Part shown: positions 11,737 through 22,700 of the stretch, piece after piece
Layout of the letters: each line of letters starts with the position of its first letter
Numbering within the stretch: position 1 is the stretch's first letter
Assembly (NCBI GenBank): GCA_963573305.1
Contig: OY754327.1
Span: 145,244,855-145,308,854, forward strand
Reading direction: 5' to 3'
DNA length: 64,000 nt
Source of the DNA: Pyrrhosoma nymphula
Taxonomy: Eukaryota; Arthropoda; Insecta; Odonata; Coenagrionidae
Position numbers and translations under genes: made by a program
Notes under the pieces: model-generated
The model's database searches: none
Told to the model about the DNA's origin: nothing
The model's input: the letters and a program-made list of their open reading frames with translations, nothing else

Positions 11737-12735
11737 GATCATGTTCATTTGCGATGTAATTTATATCATCTTATGAGGTGGTAAAGCAGTTCTCATGAAT
11801 TTACTTACTGTGAATTAATTTATTAGTAGCCAGTGAAGGTGGAATTCATGAAAGAGAAATTTGAAAATTTATCATCAGAGAATTTTCTTTAGAAACTTAT
11901 GAGAGAATATTTATATTTTTAAGAACAACGAGGGGTTATATTATACTTATAATTCATTTGGTGGATCAATCTTGGCAGTATTCTACAGGGAGTGATAGAT
12001 GGGGGAGTCCAGGCAAAGCTGGTGTCAAAAGGTTGTATCTATTGGTTACAGAATAAAAGTATGAGGTATAGAAGTCCACACATGTGTATGGCACTTGTTT
12101 CCCAGACCCAATATGGTTTCCATCCGTAGGGTACAGTCACCTTCCTGACATACAATAAGAGTACTTTAATTATCAATGTATATCTATTTATTCTGTATCA
12201 TGGATCCTCAAAATCAACAAATGTATGCTGCACTTTCATTTGAATGCAAACCCATGCCATTTGCAAGCTTAAAGTTTAGTGTCAACAGCTTTACAACCTC
12301 CTCCCAAGAAAAAGAATGCGAACTCCAATACAAAGATTCGGTGAAGCATTATACTTCTGGATTTTTCGGTTACTTTTGTTTGTCAAGCACTAGTTTAAGC
12401 CCACTCAATATGCTTCCTGCTACAACAATTTAACATTGATTAGGGATCCCTTCACCATGTAAAATTACATTAAGGTGAATTTCTTCTAAAATTGGAATTA
12501 GCATTCAAAACCAGGTTAACAAGAAGTTGCAATCAAATTGAATCATTTAGATGGTCATTTACACAGATTCCATTTCAACTTGAATCATTTCGATGGTCAT
12601 TTCCACAGATGTAGGTACAATGTGAACTCGTTTCTTCCAATCATGTTCCCCAAAATTCATTCTTCAGGATAACTTTTATGAGAGCTAGGTATTGACCGCT
12701 TAATTATATTTAAATGTTTTGGAGAGAGTCATCAA
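11737..12735. other. Intergenic stretch, no gene recognised
   Basis: AT-rich DNA between two short palindromes. An 85-codon open frame at 12176-12433 matches no family I recognise and has no related sequence elsewhere in the window. Near 12545 and 12590 the motif GAATCATTT(A/C)GATGGTCATTT is duplicated at a spacing of about 45 bases. Confidence 0.45.
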
Positions 12736-12779
12736 AAGATCACATGGTACCTCTTGCTCAATAGGTACCATGTGATCTT
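12736..12779. repeat. Perfect 17-bp hairpin
   Basis: AAGATCACATGGTACCT at 12736-12752 pairs with AGGTACCATGTGATCTT at 12763-12779 across a 10-nt loop. It is an isolated inverted repeat about 370 bases upstream of the SPOUT1 start codon. Confidence 0.85.
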
Positions 12780-13146
12780 GATTTTTTAAGGATCGCAACA
12801 TCTATAACATAAAATTAGCATCTCTTTGGTTAGAACATTGATCTTTCCCCGGAATTCTCTTCCCATAACCACCGTTTATCATCACATATAAGAAGGAAAA
12901 TAATTAATATAGAAAACTAATCACTCAATGCGGTACGGCTCATAGCGTTCTTCTCGCGTGGAAACGGATAACCTTCTAACATTGCAAACCAATTGTTTCA
13001 CACAGCGAATTTCCCGCTTATTTACGAGTCGCTGTAAATCGATATTCGATACTATCGGTTCCGATCGATATATTCGTGCTCGGATGTTTGCACACATGTA
13101 TAATTTATATTTGAAACGTTTGCAACTTACTTGTAATTGAGTGATA

Positions 13147-16100
13147 ATGGACGAAGAAATAGAAAGAAAATCTGTTAGGGAAAGGAAGCTAGCCAAAAAG
13201 AAATGGAAAGAAGAAAAGTTGATGAAGTCTCTGAATAAATCATTGAATGGCTCGAATGATGAACCTGTGACCAGTCCTCCAACGAAAAAATTAAAAGGCA
13301 CGGAAAGTTTGGAATTCGATCCAGATAATTATAATCGCCGAAGTACAGTCAGCATTGCTGTGCCAGGCTCAATTTTGGACAACGCTCAGTCACCCGAACT
13401 GAGGACGTACCTAGCTGGCCAAATCGCTCGAGCTGCATGCATATTTCAAGTTGACGAGGTAAGAACGTTTTACTATGGGTTAAGGGATGCATTTATCTTT
13501 GTTCTAAGGGCTTCCATGCCCTATAAAGCGAGGTGTCGTGTTGAAGAAAGCGTCTACATGCTCTTTTTGTCGCTTCAGGTTGTTGTTTACGATGACTTGG
13601 GAGAAGAAGAAAGTTCATCTGATAGGGAGGAACTGAATGAAGCTAGGCCATGCTGCCTGCAGTTAGCAAGAATACTTCAATATCTAGAGTGTCCTCAGTA
13701 CCTCAGAAAACATTTATTCCCATTGCATAAGGATCTTCAGTTTGCTGGAATTTTAAATCCCCTTGATGCCCCCCACCACTTTCGCCAAAAAGACGAATCC
13801 ATGTACAGGTACTTATTTTCCTACTAGAATTCTATTTATGTGAATGTCACTGCTATACGGATGACGGTGATGTCTCGGAAAACATATGAAATTCTCTGTA
13901 CTCCATCACAAACACTGGAGGAATGTTCAGGGGAAAGACATTTCAGATATACATTTACAACTTGAAAACAGAACACATTATTGGAATATATCTCTTGAGT
14001 TATTCTAACTCCATTGAATCTGTTTGTCTTATCCCTGGCTATTGGTTATTCAGAGGGAGTAATGTAGAGCCTGTGATCTCAGCAGTGGCGTAGCCAGGTT
14101 TTGGGTCTAGGGGGAGGCAGAAAATTTTTAGGGGCGCCGACTCTTAAATTAACCAGTTTACTAAGCTTTTAAAATTTTGGTGATGCAATATGCAGATGGA
14201 TTTGTACAAAATATGACAATTGACAAACTGTTATGTTATACTCATTTATTTATATGTATTTGGGACTTGAAAGAGAGTGGAAAAATACACAGCTTAGAGG
14301 TGCTAGAACACGGGATGGGGGGGCTTCTCCCCCCTGGCTACGCTACAAGATCACAAGCAAGGATAGGTAGTAGAATTCTTTAATGCAATGCTGAAATTAG
14401 TGTCTTGAAGTATAAAAAAATACTTGTATGCTAGTGCCTGTTCATCAAGTACTTGCACTCCTATTTAACAAAAACTCAATGGTCCTCTGGAAACGTGATC
14501 TTCTGTCCTGTAATAATTTCTATGCCCATCAATATTTGTTTGTTTGTCCATGTGGGGGTAAGTTTGTGTTGATAAATATTTTCATTCCTTAGTTCCTCCA
14601 CCCAGTGGTGTATTTTACCTTTACATTCACTGCTACCAAAATTGGAAATATAATATCATGAGCTGGCTTTATTTTACTTCTCTCCAGTAAATTTGGTTCA
14701 AAAATCTTTCTTACCATCACCAGAAAACTTATAAATTTTAAAATTATAAAACCACATCCATGAACTCATCACGTTATAAAATATATCATTGCAAAATATT
14801 TCCTTTTTTTGAAGTTTTTGGTCTAAATAATGTATCAAGATGCCTTAGTCAACGTTTCAATTTAATTGTTAATCATCATCAAGGCTACCATGGAGAAACA
14901 TTGATATTGAGGTACATTGATTGCTGACACTGACAACTCCAAAATACATCAAAAAACTACTAGATAAGTGTCATCTACTTATTTTTGTTTTCTGAATGTA
15001 AATAATGAAGATCATGAGTATTAATGCACACTCTTGCTCAACGCATTTCTTCACTCGCATGGACGCCCATATTATGCGGCAGGGGGCCACGGCCCCCGGG
15101 AAAAATAAAAAAGGGCAGGGAAAATTTTATTTATTTATTGTTTTTGCAGGATTAAATTAATATTTTTGTAACAAATTTAGAAAATTGTCATTCACCTAAG
15201 ATATACCAAAATGTACTCCTGAGACCTCAAATTTACTAAAATTTCCGGGAGAGGGCTCTTTGGGCGTCCCCTACTTAAACCTGTCTTGGCCTCCCTGGAA
15301 AATATTGTATAGGTGCCCATGTTCACTTGTGCTTTCTTCAAATCACCACCACTTTTAATTACTGCCAGCTGTTCTGCATACAACCCAAATTCTGTTCTTT
15401 TGCCATTAAATGGCACTCCAATGCTCTTCAATGTAGTGAGCATTATGTTCCAAACCATGTTGTCAAGTACATTCCTCAGTTGATGAAACATGTATGTGGG
15501 CTGATCATTTTAAATCATCTTCTCTTTGAGAAGTCTCAGGGTTAGAATATTTTCTTACATCTGCCTATGTTTCCAGTAACCTAATTGGTCTTCATCCAGG
15601 AAAATTATATCTGTTCTCTCCTCCTGAAGATAATTTTGGTCAGAATTTTCTATGCCTGTTGAGTAAAATTAATTTGTTTGAAGTATTTGCACATCTCTGC
15701 TCTTTTAGTCTTAGCATAGAGTAAGCATATTATAGAGGGCTCACCGCACGTGCAAAATTAGTATACATTTTTGATGTAGTTCGGGAGGGAGATCGTAGAT
15801 GGCGTCGGAAGAAATTCTGACAAATTATGAATTTGCTTGTTCCACAAGCCTGAAAACATATCCTGAAGCAGAAAGACTCGCTACGTTTAGTGGCCCATGT
15901 TTTAGGAGATGAAATTGCTTTCAAGACAATTTCAATAGAATGCCATAAAACGCAGCTTATTTCAAAATGTGTAACAAAATCTTTTCTACTTGTTTTATCT
16001 GCTCCACGAACAATTATTTCATTTTATGTTTATATTTTTGCGCTGGCAATATAATTTTCTTTTCAATGGTGTTTTCTAATTTACTAATTACCCTGGAATA

Positions 16101-18389
16101 TATTTAAGTTACATTGCCCTAAAGTCACGGAAAATATATAGACTTATAATTGTCAAGAAACGGATGTTAGTTATTTTTTTATTTACCAGCATATTTTGTT
16201 TGTAAATAGCAGAAAAAAGGAATAAGCATGGTGTTCGATAGCTGAGGAACACACAACAGTTACAAAAAAATTAAATTATTGAAATAGTTTTATTGTAGAA
16301 ATAAACTATTTCTTGGACCACAATGGTAGCCCACGCACCTATCCGTGTTACCACAAGTCACGCTCTAAATTGCAGGGCAACAACCAAGCAATAGCCAAGA
16401 AACAAACAGTTAAATTACTTGGAGTTCACCTTGACTCAACACTCTCCTGGAAGGCCCATACCGATATTGCAAGCAAATAGTCCACTGCGAGTACGGATCC
16501 GTCTACCCACTCATTAAACGCCATAGTCTTGCAATAGAAACAAAACTTATCATTTACAAATCCATGATCCGCCTCCTCCTGTACTATGGATATCCTGCCT
16601 GTGCCTCGGCAACAAAAACGCAACTAAAAATTGTACAAATCCTAGAGAATAAAATAATAAGAACCATCGCAAACGCCCCCTGGTATGCAAGTAACGAATA
16701 CATCCGCAGTAACCTTAATATTCCCACCATCGCGTCATACCTCCACTCCATAGCTACACGTTTCTCCAAATCAATCGGCAACTTAGGAAACAAAAAAATA
16801 GACAATATATGGCAATACGAGAAAAACCCCACTTCAAGTACAATAGAACAAAATTTGCAATAGATAACCACAAATAGACACACTCCTGAACCAATATCAT
16901 ATCCTAATCGCAATCCGGTCCTTAAAACTCGATGCGAACGTGAGCAAAGAAAAGCGCGCAGTGAAGCTGCCCGCCTGCTTCCGAAAGAAATTCATAGCCA
17001 GACCCAGAAAAGACTGAAGCCTGACAGAGAGTAAAGAAGAGGGGAGGGCGGGAAGGAGAGGGGAGAGGCGAGAAGAAACGACCTTGATGCGAGGAGACTC
17101 GTCTCTCAAAGGCGACTCCGGGGCCATCTATCAGCCCTTCGAGAATTATAACTCTCGATACCATTTCCGCCTATACCGTGATTCCTCTAGTATACATACT
17201 TACTCTATGATCTTAGGTATAAGGTTTATTACATTCATTTAAGTCCATTGGCAACTACCCCCATTGAATGTCACAGATTAACTTGTATTATTATTTCATA
17301 TTCTACTTAAGCAACTCCAAAAGAATTTCGTCAATTCCTGGCACCTTTCTCTGTCTTGTCCTTTGTTGCTGCTTCAAATTATTATCTTAAAATGGGGTTT
17401 TGTTTCATTTCTCATCCTCAAGTAACCACCTATTTAATTGCCATGTGCAAAGATATACATCAAATTGTGTGAAATTCACCATGAAAAGAATCCTGACTTG
17501 ACTGGGATTCAAGCCCATGTCTACCAATTGCCATCCGGTGTTTTAAGTGTAACTGGCTTACACACCTGACCGGCCGGCAATTGGGAGATCTGGGTTTTTA
17601 TCACAGTTGTCAGATGATTCTTTCATTGCAAATTTTCCCTCGTGTGTGTAATTCCATGGCAGAGATTGTCTTGCATCTCTTAACCTTAGTTTTTTATGCA
17701 AAATAACCTTGAGAAGTTTAGGTAGTGGTAACAAGATTTTGTGTGTTGACTTATTGAAATTAACCTATCATTTCTCCAGGGAAGGCATTGTGGTCAGAAG
17801 GCCAGTTAAACCAGGTCGTGGCTCCATGGTAAATGTGGGTTTGGAGAAGGATATCCAAATAGATCAGGTATTGCAGCCAGGGACAAGAGTGACAGTAAGG
17901 CTGAACAGTAATGAGTCTCAGGGAGAACCCATTACTGGACATGGTCACAAACTTAAAGGGAAAGTGGTTCCTCCCTGGCAACCATGTGCACATCTAGGAA
18001 AATATTGGGGATACCAGGTTCGAATAGCACCTTCATTAAGTGCTGCCCTTTCGGACTGCCCATTTCAGGAATATGATTTGGTTATTGGAACATCAGACAA
18101 AGGTTCCAAAAATCTACCAGTTCAGTTGCCGTCATCAGACCATGTAATGATTTTATTTGGTGGGCTTCAGGGATTGGAGGCAGCAGTTGAAAATAATGGT
18201 GGTGAGCTATATAAAAGTGTTGCAGACGATATGAACAATTTGTGTGATTACTATCTAAACATATGTCCTGAACAAGGCTCCAGGACTATCAGAACTGAGG
18301 AAGCTCTACTGATAAGTTTGTCTGTGCTTGTGCCAAAAATTGTTTTTAAAAGTAGCAGTTCTCTGCTGCATGTATCTACTGAAATGTGA
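13147..18389 (+). CDS. SPOUT1: SPOUT-domain RNA methyltransferase SPOUT1 (C9orf114/CENP-32), complete, three exons
   Basis: SAM-dependent methyltransferase of the SPOUT (knotted alpha/beta) superfamily. The human orthologue acts on RNA and is linked to kinetochore and centrosome function. Exons are 13147-13458, 13579-13808 and 17780-18389, giving 383 aa (human 376). A basic, lysine-rich N-terminus (RKLAKKKWKEEKLMK) leads into VPGSILDNAQSPELRTYLAG, LQLARILQYLECPQYLRK and LQFAGILNPLDAPHH. A middle stretch PVKPGRGSMVNVGLEKDI follows, then a likely OB-fold insertion. The C-terminal cofactor region has LFGGLQGLEAAV and QGSRTIRTEEALLISL. The start is the ATG at 13147. Intron 1 is only 120 nt, a multiple of three, and has no in-frame stop, so reading straight through adds 40 residues; homology shows it is an intron. 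Confidence 0.96.
14093..14348. mobile_element. hAT-type MITE, same family as 30336-30597
   Basis: A 256-bp non-coding element in SPOUT1 intron 2. It starts CAGTGGCGTAGCCAGG and ends CCTGGCTACGCTACAA. Flanks gatctcag and gatcacaa match at 6 of 8 positions. Its interior (GGGTCTAGGGGG, TTAACCAGTTTACTAA) is shared with the better-preserved copy at 30336. Confidence 0.8.
15058..15321. mobile_element. hAT-like MITE with 8-bp target duplication
   Basis: A 264-bp element in SPOUT1 intron 2 with ends CATGGACGCCCATATTATG and, inverted, CATGGGCACCTATACAATA. Flanking octamers ttcactcg and ttcacttg differ at one base. The interior has the GC-rich GGGGGCCACGGCCCCCGGG stretch typical of these elements. The minus-strand open frame that runs into it is not a gene. 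Confidence 0.75.
16370..16870 (+). pseudogene. Jockey-clade LINE fragment, C-terminal reverse-transcriptase region
   Basis: A 5'- and 3'-truncated LINE piece in SPOUT1 intron 2, readable in two frames. It has KLLGVHLDSTLSWKAHT, then after a frameshift IYKSMIRLLLYYGYPACASA, LKIVQILENKIIRTIANAPW and NEYIRSNLNIPTIASYLHS. This order is the thumb and C-terminal end of jockey-type ORF2 proteins. The catalytic YADD region is missing. No tail or target duplication was recognised. Confidence 0.8.
17470..17655 (-). mobile_element. tRNA-headed SINE, family copy 1
   Basis: Read on the minus strand, it has a tRNA-like head with AGGTGTGTAAGCCAGTTACAC and a B-box-like GGGCTTGAATCCCAG. A tail containing ATGGTGAATTTCACACAA follows. 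Copies on the same strand lie near 46000 and 61200. The head is too diverged to fold as a working tRNA. Confidence 0.55.
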
Positions 18390-19647
18390 AATAAAATATA
18401 TCCCACCAACATGTGTGAAAATACTTTTGACAGCGATCTATAAGACAATGTTGAGCATTAATGGGTGGCCTTAGAAAAAGAGAAATCCTCATTCCTTCAG
18501 GTGTGACGTCTTAACTAAAATTAACCCAATTGTTTCCACGCAAACAGGATCATTGATAAATACAGTTGGAAGACAAAGGAGATATAATTTGGAAAAAAAT
18601 ACACGAAAATCTAAGTAATAAATTGGTATTTACACATTGCTGTACTTGCCATATTTTCTGGCATAGAACATGCACAGGCACGAAATATGCGCCACAATTA
18701 TGGCCACAGAACTTAAAAAATAAAATAACCATTGTAATACCCTGTGGTATTGTTAGGTATATTATGGTGAAACATAGAGTTAATATTTATTTAAGTACAA
18801 AAAAAATTTATGGTGTAATCCAGAAAGTGGTTGCACTTATTTTTGCTAAGGATCTTATCATTAGTATCATGCAGATCTCAACAAGGTTTCGAAACATGAG
18901 CTGACCGTCATATTTACCAAATAATATGCAGGGTGGTTATCCATTGGTTTCTACAGAAAAAGGAGCACAACTTAAAGCCAGAAAATATAGTAAATCACCT
19001 TAATTACTAAGGAAACGGGGGGGGGGGGGCTCTGCCCCCTCCCCCCCCGGGCCATGCTACTGCAAAGATGTATCAAAATATGTAATAGAAGTCGACAATC
19101 ATTATCTCAACAAGTGTAATGTTGTAAAATGCATAGGAAAACAGACGAAACCTATGTGAAAGATACTTACATACAAACAAATGAAAATATGTACTGATTT
19201 TTTTTCTTGGTAAAAATTCAGTAGGCCCCAATGAGATCTTAATTTCGGGCCAACTTACAAAAAGCATTGAGAAAATTATGCAATCAAAGGAGAAAACCAA
19301 AGGCTTTGGAATCAAAAGGGTATGAGTGAGAAATAAAAAGTAAGCAATTCAGTAAGCCCAGGAAAGTCATTCCTTCCTATCAAATTTTCCAATGAATACA
19401 AAAGAAAGAAAACCACACTAGTTGCAAAAATTTTGAGTTTTAAAATCATAGATACTACTTAGGACTCCTATTTTACATCATGTAAAATACATTAAATGAG
19501 CTTTTTCCCCTTTGTTTCGTGCTTTCTTAGAAATAAAACCTAATACTGCACTGTCGACATAATAAAAATAAATGCCCAAAAATGCTTCACCTATTCTAGC
19601 CCTTTTCGAAACTTCAAGTAATAACTACAAATCAATTGTTTAAAATT
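18390..19647. other. Gap between convergent SPOUT1 and RPF1 3' ends
   Basis: An AATAAA hexamer begins one base after the SPOUT1 stop codon (18390-18395), probably too close to serve alone. The rest is AT-rich. Open frames at 18566-18904 and 19073-19315 have no recognisable homology. A MITE end lies at 19014-19062. I see no RNA gene. Confidence 0.5.
19014..19062 (-). mobile_element. End fragment of a hAT-type MITE
   Basis: Read on the minus strand, it begins CAGTAGCATGGCCCGGGGG and runs into a G-rich tract with the GGGGGCAGAGCCCCC hairpin seen at ends of this MITE class. I could not find the opposite terminus, so it is called partial. Confidence 0.5.
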
Positions 19648-19653
19648 TTTATT
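19648..19653 (-). terminator. Polyadenylation signal of RPF1
   Basis: TTTATT on the plus strand reads AATAAA on the minus strand, 51 bases beyond the RPF1 stop codon. The spacing suits a compact 3' UTR. Confidence 0.7.
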
Positions 19654-19704
19654 GCAAACAAGATTTTTCTTGATTTCACAAACAGCCAAACATTTCCATT
19701 AACA

Positions 19705-22700
19705 TCATAAGAAAAACTTCCTCCTACTTGTCTCCATTTCATGCCTTCTACCAGTTATTATCCATTCATATTCTCCATGCTTGGAATCAAAGGTTCCTTG
19801 CTGGAGATATCGCAGTTTGAGAGTAAAACGTGGACCCAATTCTCTGAGCTTAACTTTTCCAGCATTTTGAAACTCATACCTGCAATATCGATATTATTTT
19901 AGCAAAATATAATTGTCTTTCCAAGATTCATTACAACTACTGCTAAGAGAAAAGCTGTCAAAGTAAATCTAAAAAATAAACAAACTAAGCCAGGAAAATT
20001 AAAAAAAAAGATAGTATTTATGTCATAATACAACTTATGTTACCTATGATGACGAAAAAATATGTAGTCTCTCTGATTGTGGAATGTCACTGCTCTCCTC
20101 CCTTTGAACTCGGGATCATAGTGAAACAAAGCCCCAAGCATTCTTCCAACAGTGTGCCCTAGCCTAGTATTGAAATTATTTAATATAACCTCAGGTCTAT
20201 GTTCTGAAATTTCTTTATGGCTTTTCTGAAAATAATTATGTAAAAATATTAGAAACAGAAGGTAGAAGTGGTTTACTACAATTAAAAGAACAGTTTATTA
20301 GGTTCTGCACAGCTTGAATTGAACATTAAAACATTTTCCACAAACCTTATAGTACAAGCAATATTCGATGCCTTAAACTAATAACGCACCTTTAAGTCCT
20401 TGGTAATTTTAACATTACTTAAGCGAAAGTTAGCTGTTGGTCCATTAGGTAGATGAATCACAAGTAAACCATCTAAAATAAATTAAGGAATGAAAACAAT
20501 AGCAATGGTACAAGTATTGCCACACAATCGCAACTTTCAATTAACACTTTTAATGGCAATCTTCAAGCACGTGTGTCCTCCCGTCAATTTTGCATGCTCC
20601 CCAACAAATGAACTAACTGTCAGCAGTAAATATTTTATGAGGATACACAGCACGAGGCAAATTATGACAAGAGGTAGTACGGAAATTAACATAGTGGCAC
20701 AAAATCCTATGGATTTTGATGGAAGCTCAGCTCTACCTTGAAGGAGATACAACATTAAGGGTTGGTTTCTCACACAAATAATGCATTTAATACAAAGACA
20801 ATTAAAAAAAATATTCGAGCTACCTGGGAGCAATAATTTCATAATTGTATATAATTTTAAACTGATTTTGTGTAGAAAGGGTTGAGGTGATGAAATAAAC
20901 TACAAACTTATAAGGAAGAATAAAAAATAGAAAGGAATGTAGGTCATGGAAGGCTTAGGAATATGTAGTACAGAAATTATACATCTCATAGGATTTAACT
21001 GCATCCAATGCTGGCGAAAGGTGGTACTTTAGGGTAACTGGTACTACTTATTGTCTGAAAACACAATTATCGACCAATAAGTTTACTGAATCTTTTTTCA
21101 AAATTTTTTGTATCCACTTTCTATAACCGTTTGTTGAATTTTCTTAAATTACCAATGTTTTAGCTGACAGTCAACATGGTTTCTGACCTGGGAGATCTTC
21201 AAACTCTCCCATTTTTTATGTGATTAATTACATAACTAGCATGTAGAGATGATGAACTGGAGACTCTGGGCCTCTTTCTTGATCTAATTAAGGCTTTTGA
21301 TTGTGTTAATCACACTTTTGGCCAAACTAGAGAGATATGATGTTAGCGGACCTGCCCTAAGATGGTTGCAATGCTACTTACTCGATAGACACTACAAAGT
21401 GGCTATTTACTCTCATGGCTAAAATTATTTATCCAAAAGTTGTATAACAAGCACTGAGGTTCCTCAGAGTTCCAATCTGGGACCCATACTGTTCCTTGTA
21501 CACATCAATGACTTGCCTAACTTCCTAACTGTAGATGGTAGCCAGGTAATCCTATACGCAGATGAATCTAACATCTTACTATCTGATCCATCTGTTAGAA
21601 ATTTGGTTTGTAAAAGTGAGCTTGCTTTACAAAAAGTTACTAATTGGTGCAAAGTTAACTGCATTAATCTGAACGCTGATAAATCACAGTTAATATACTT
21701 TTCCCAAAATATAAAATGAAGTCTCCTATGTCAAAGTGATGATCATTTTGTCAAAAATGTTCAAAGTTTAAATTTTCTTAGACTCTTTCTTAATACCCAA
21801 CTCAAGTGGAAAACCCATATACAGTATCTAGCCCAAAAATTAAGCTCTACCTGTTTCTTATTCAGATGTTTAAAGAAAGCTGTTGACCTTCATGTCCTCA
21901 TTACCCTGTAATTTGGATATTCTTATTCTCACCTTACTTACGGTATTCCTTTCCGGGGTTCTTCATCTCTTGCCCATATAATATTTGTTATTCAAAAAAT
22001 GGCGTTAAAAATCATGGCTGAGAAACCTCCATGTTCTCCCATTAACCAATTTTTAAAGAGCTGAAAATACTGCCTCTTCCATGTGCATACATCATTTTTA
22101 CTGCATTAATTACTTGGAAAAACAGAGATTCAATTATGAAAAACTGTCATTTCCACATATATACTCCATTAGAAGGAAAAATGGTATTCATATTTTCTCA
22201 ACAGTAAAAAAAAATGCGGAAGGGCCAAAGGAAATGGGTGTACGGCTATACAACAAACTTCCCGTGAATTTAAAAGGCGCAAGCAGTACTGCTCCCTTTA
22301 AGCAGAAGCTTAAAGCATTTTTAGTAGAAAATTGTATTATTTGGTAAAAGAATTCCTAATGGACAATGAATTGTAACTGAAACTTTATCCTACCTACATT
22401 TTACTTTACTGACTTGTCCTATTCAACATGTATTTGTTGCCACAGTATTACATAAATAAACAATATCGAGACACCAGAGTTTGATATGCACCATCTTTTG
22501 AAAAAGGAAATCCAATTCAATGTAATAAAATGCACCTGAATCCTTGTTTATTTCTACGTTTATTGATGTACCTACATTAAATATTTTTGTCTCCTTAATT
22601 TTCATCTAACTAACTAACAATTTTGAAAAGAGAAAGCCAGGTTTATTTGCAAGTATACCAAAATCTATGTTTGCATTAAAAAATTGCACAAGTTGTTGTA

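Noticed and set aside
13141..13827. Single continuous 228-codon SPOUT1 exon starting at GTG
   Set aside because: The frame runs through a stopless intron. Alignment with SPOUT1 orthologues shows 13459-13578 is absent from the protein and has GT-AG ends, and the true ATG is at 13147.
19073..19315. Minus-strand 80-codon frame downstream of RPF1
   Set aside because: It lies beyond the RPF1 polyadenylation signal and shows no recognisable family pattern.
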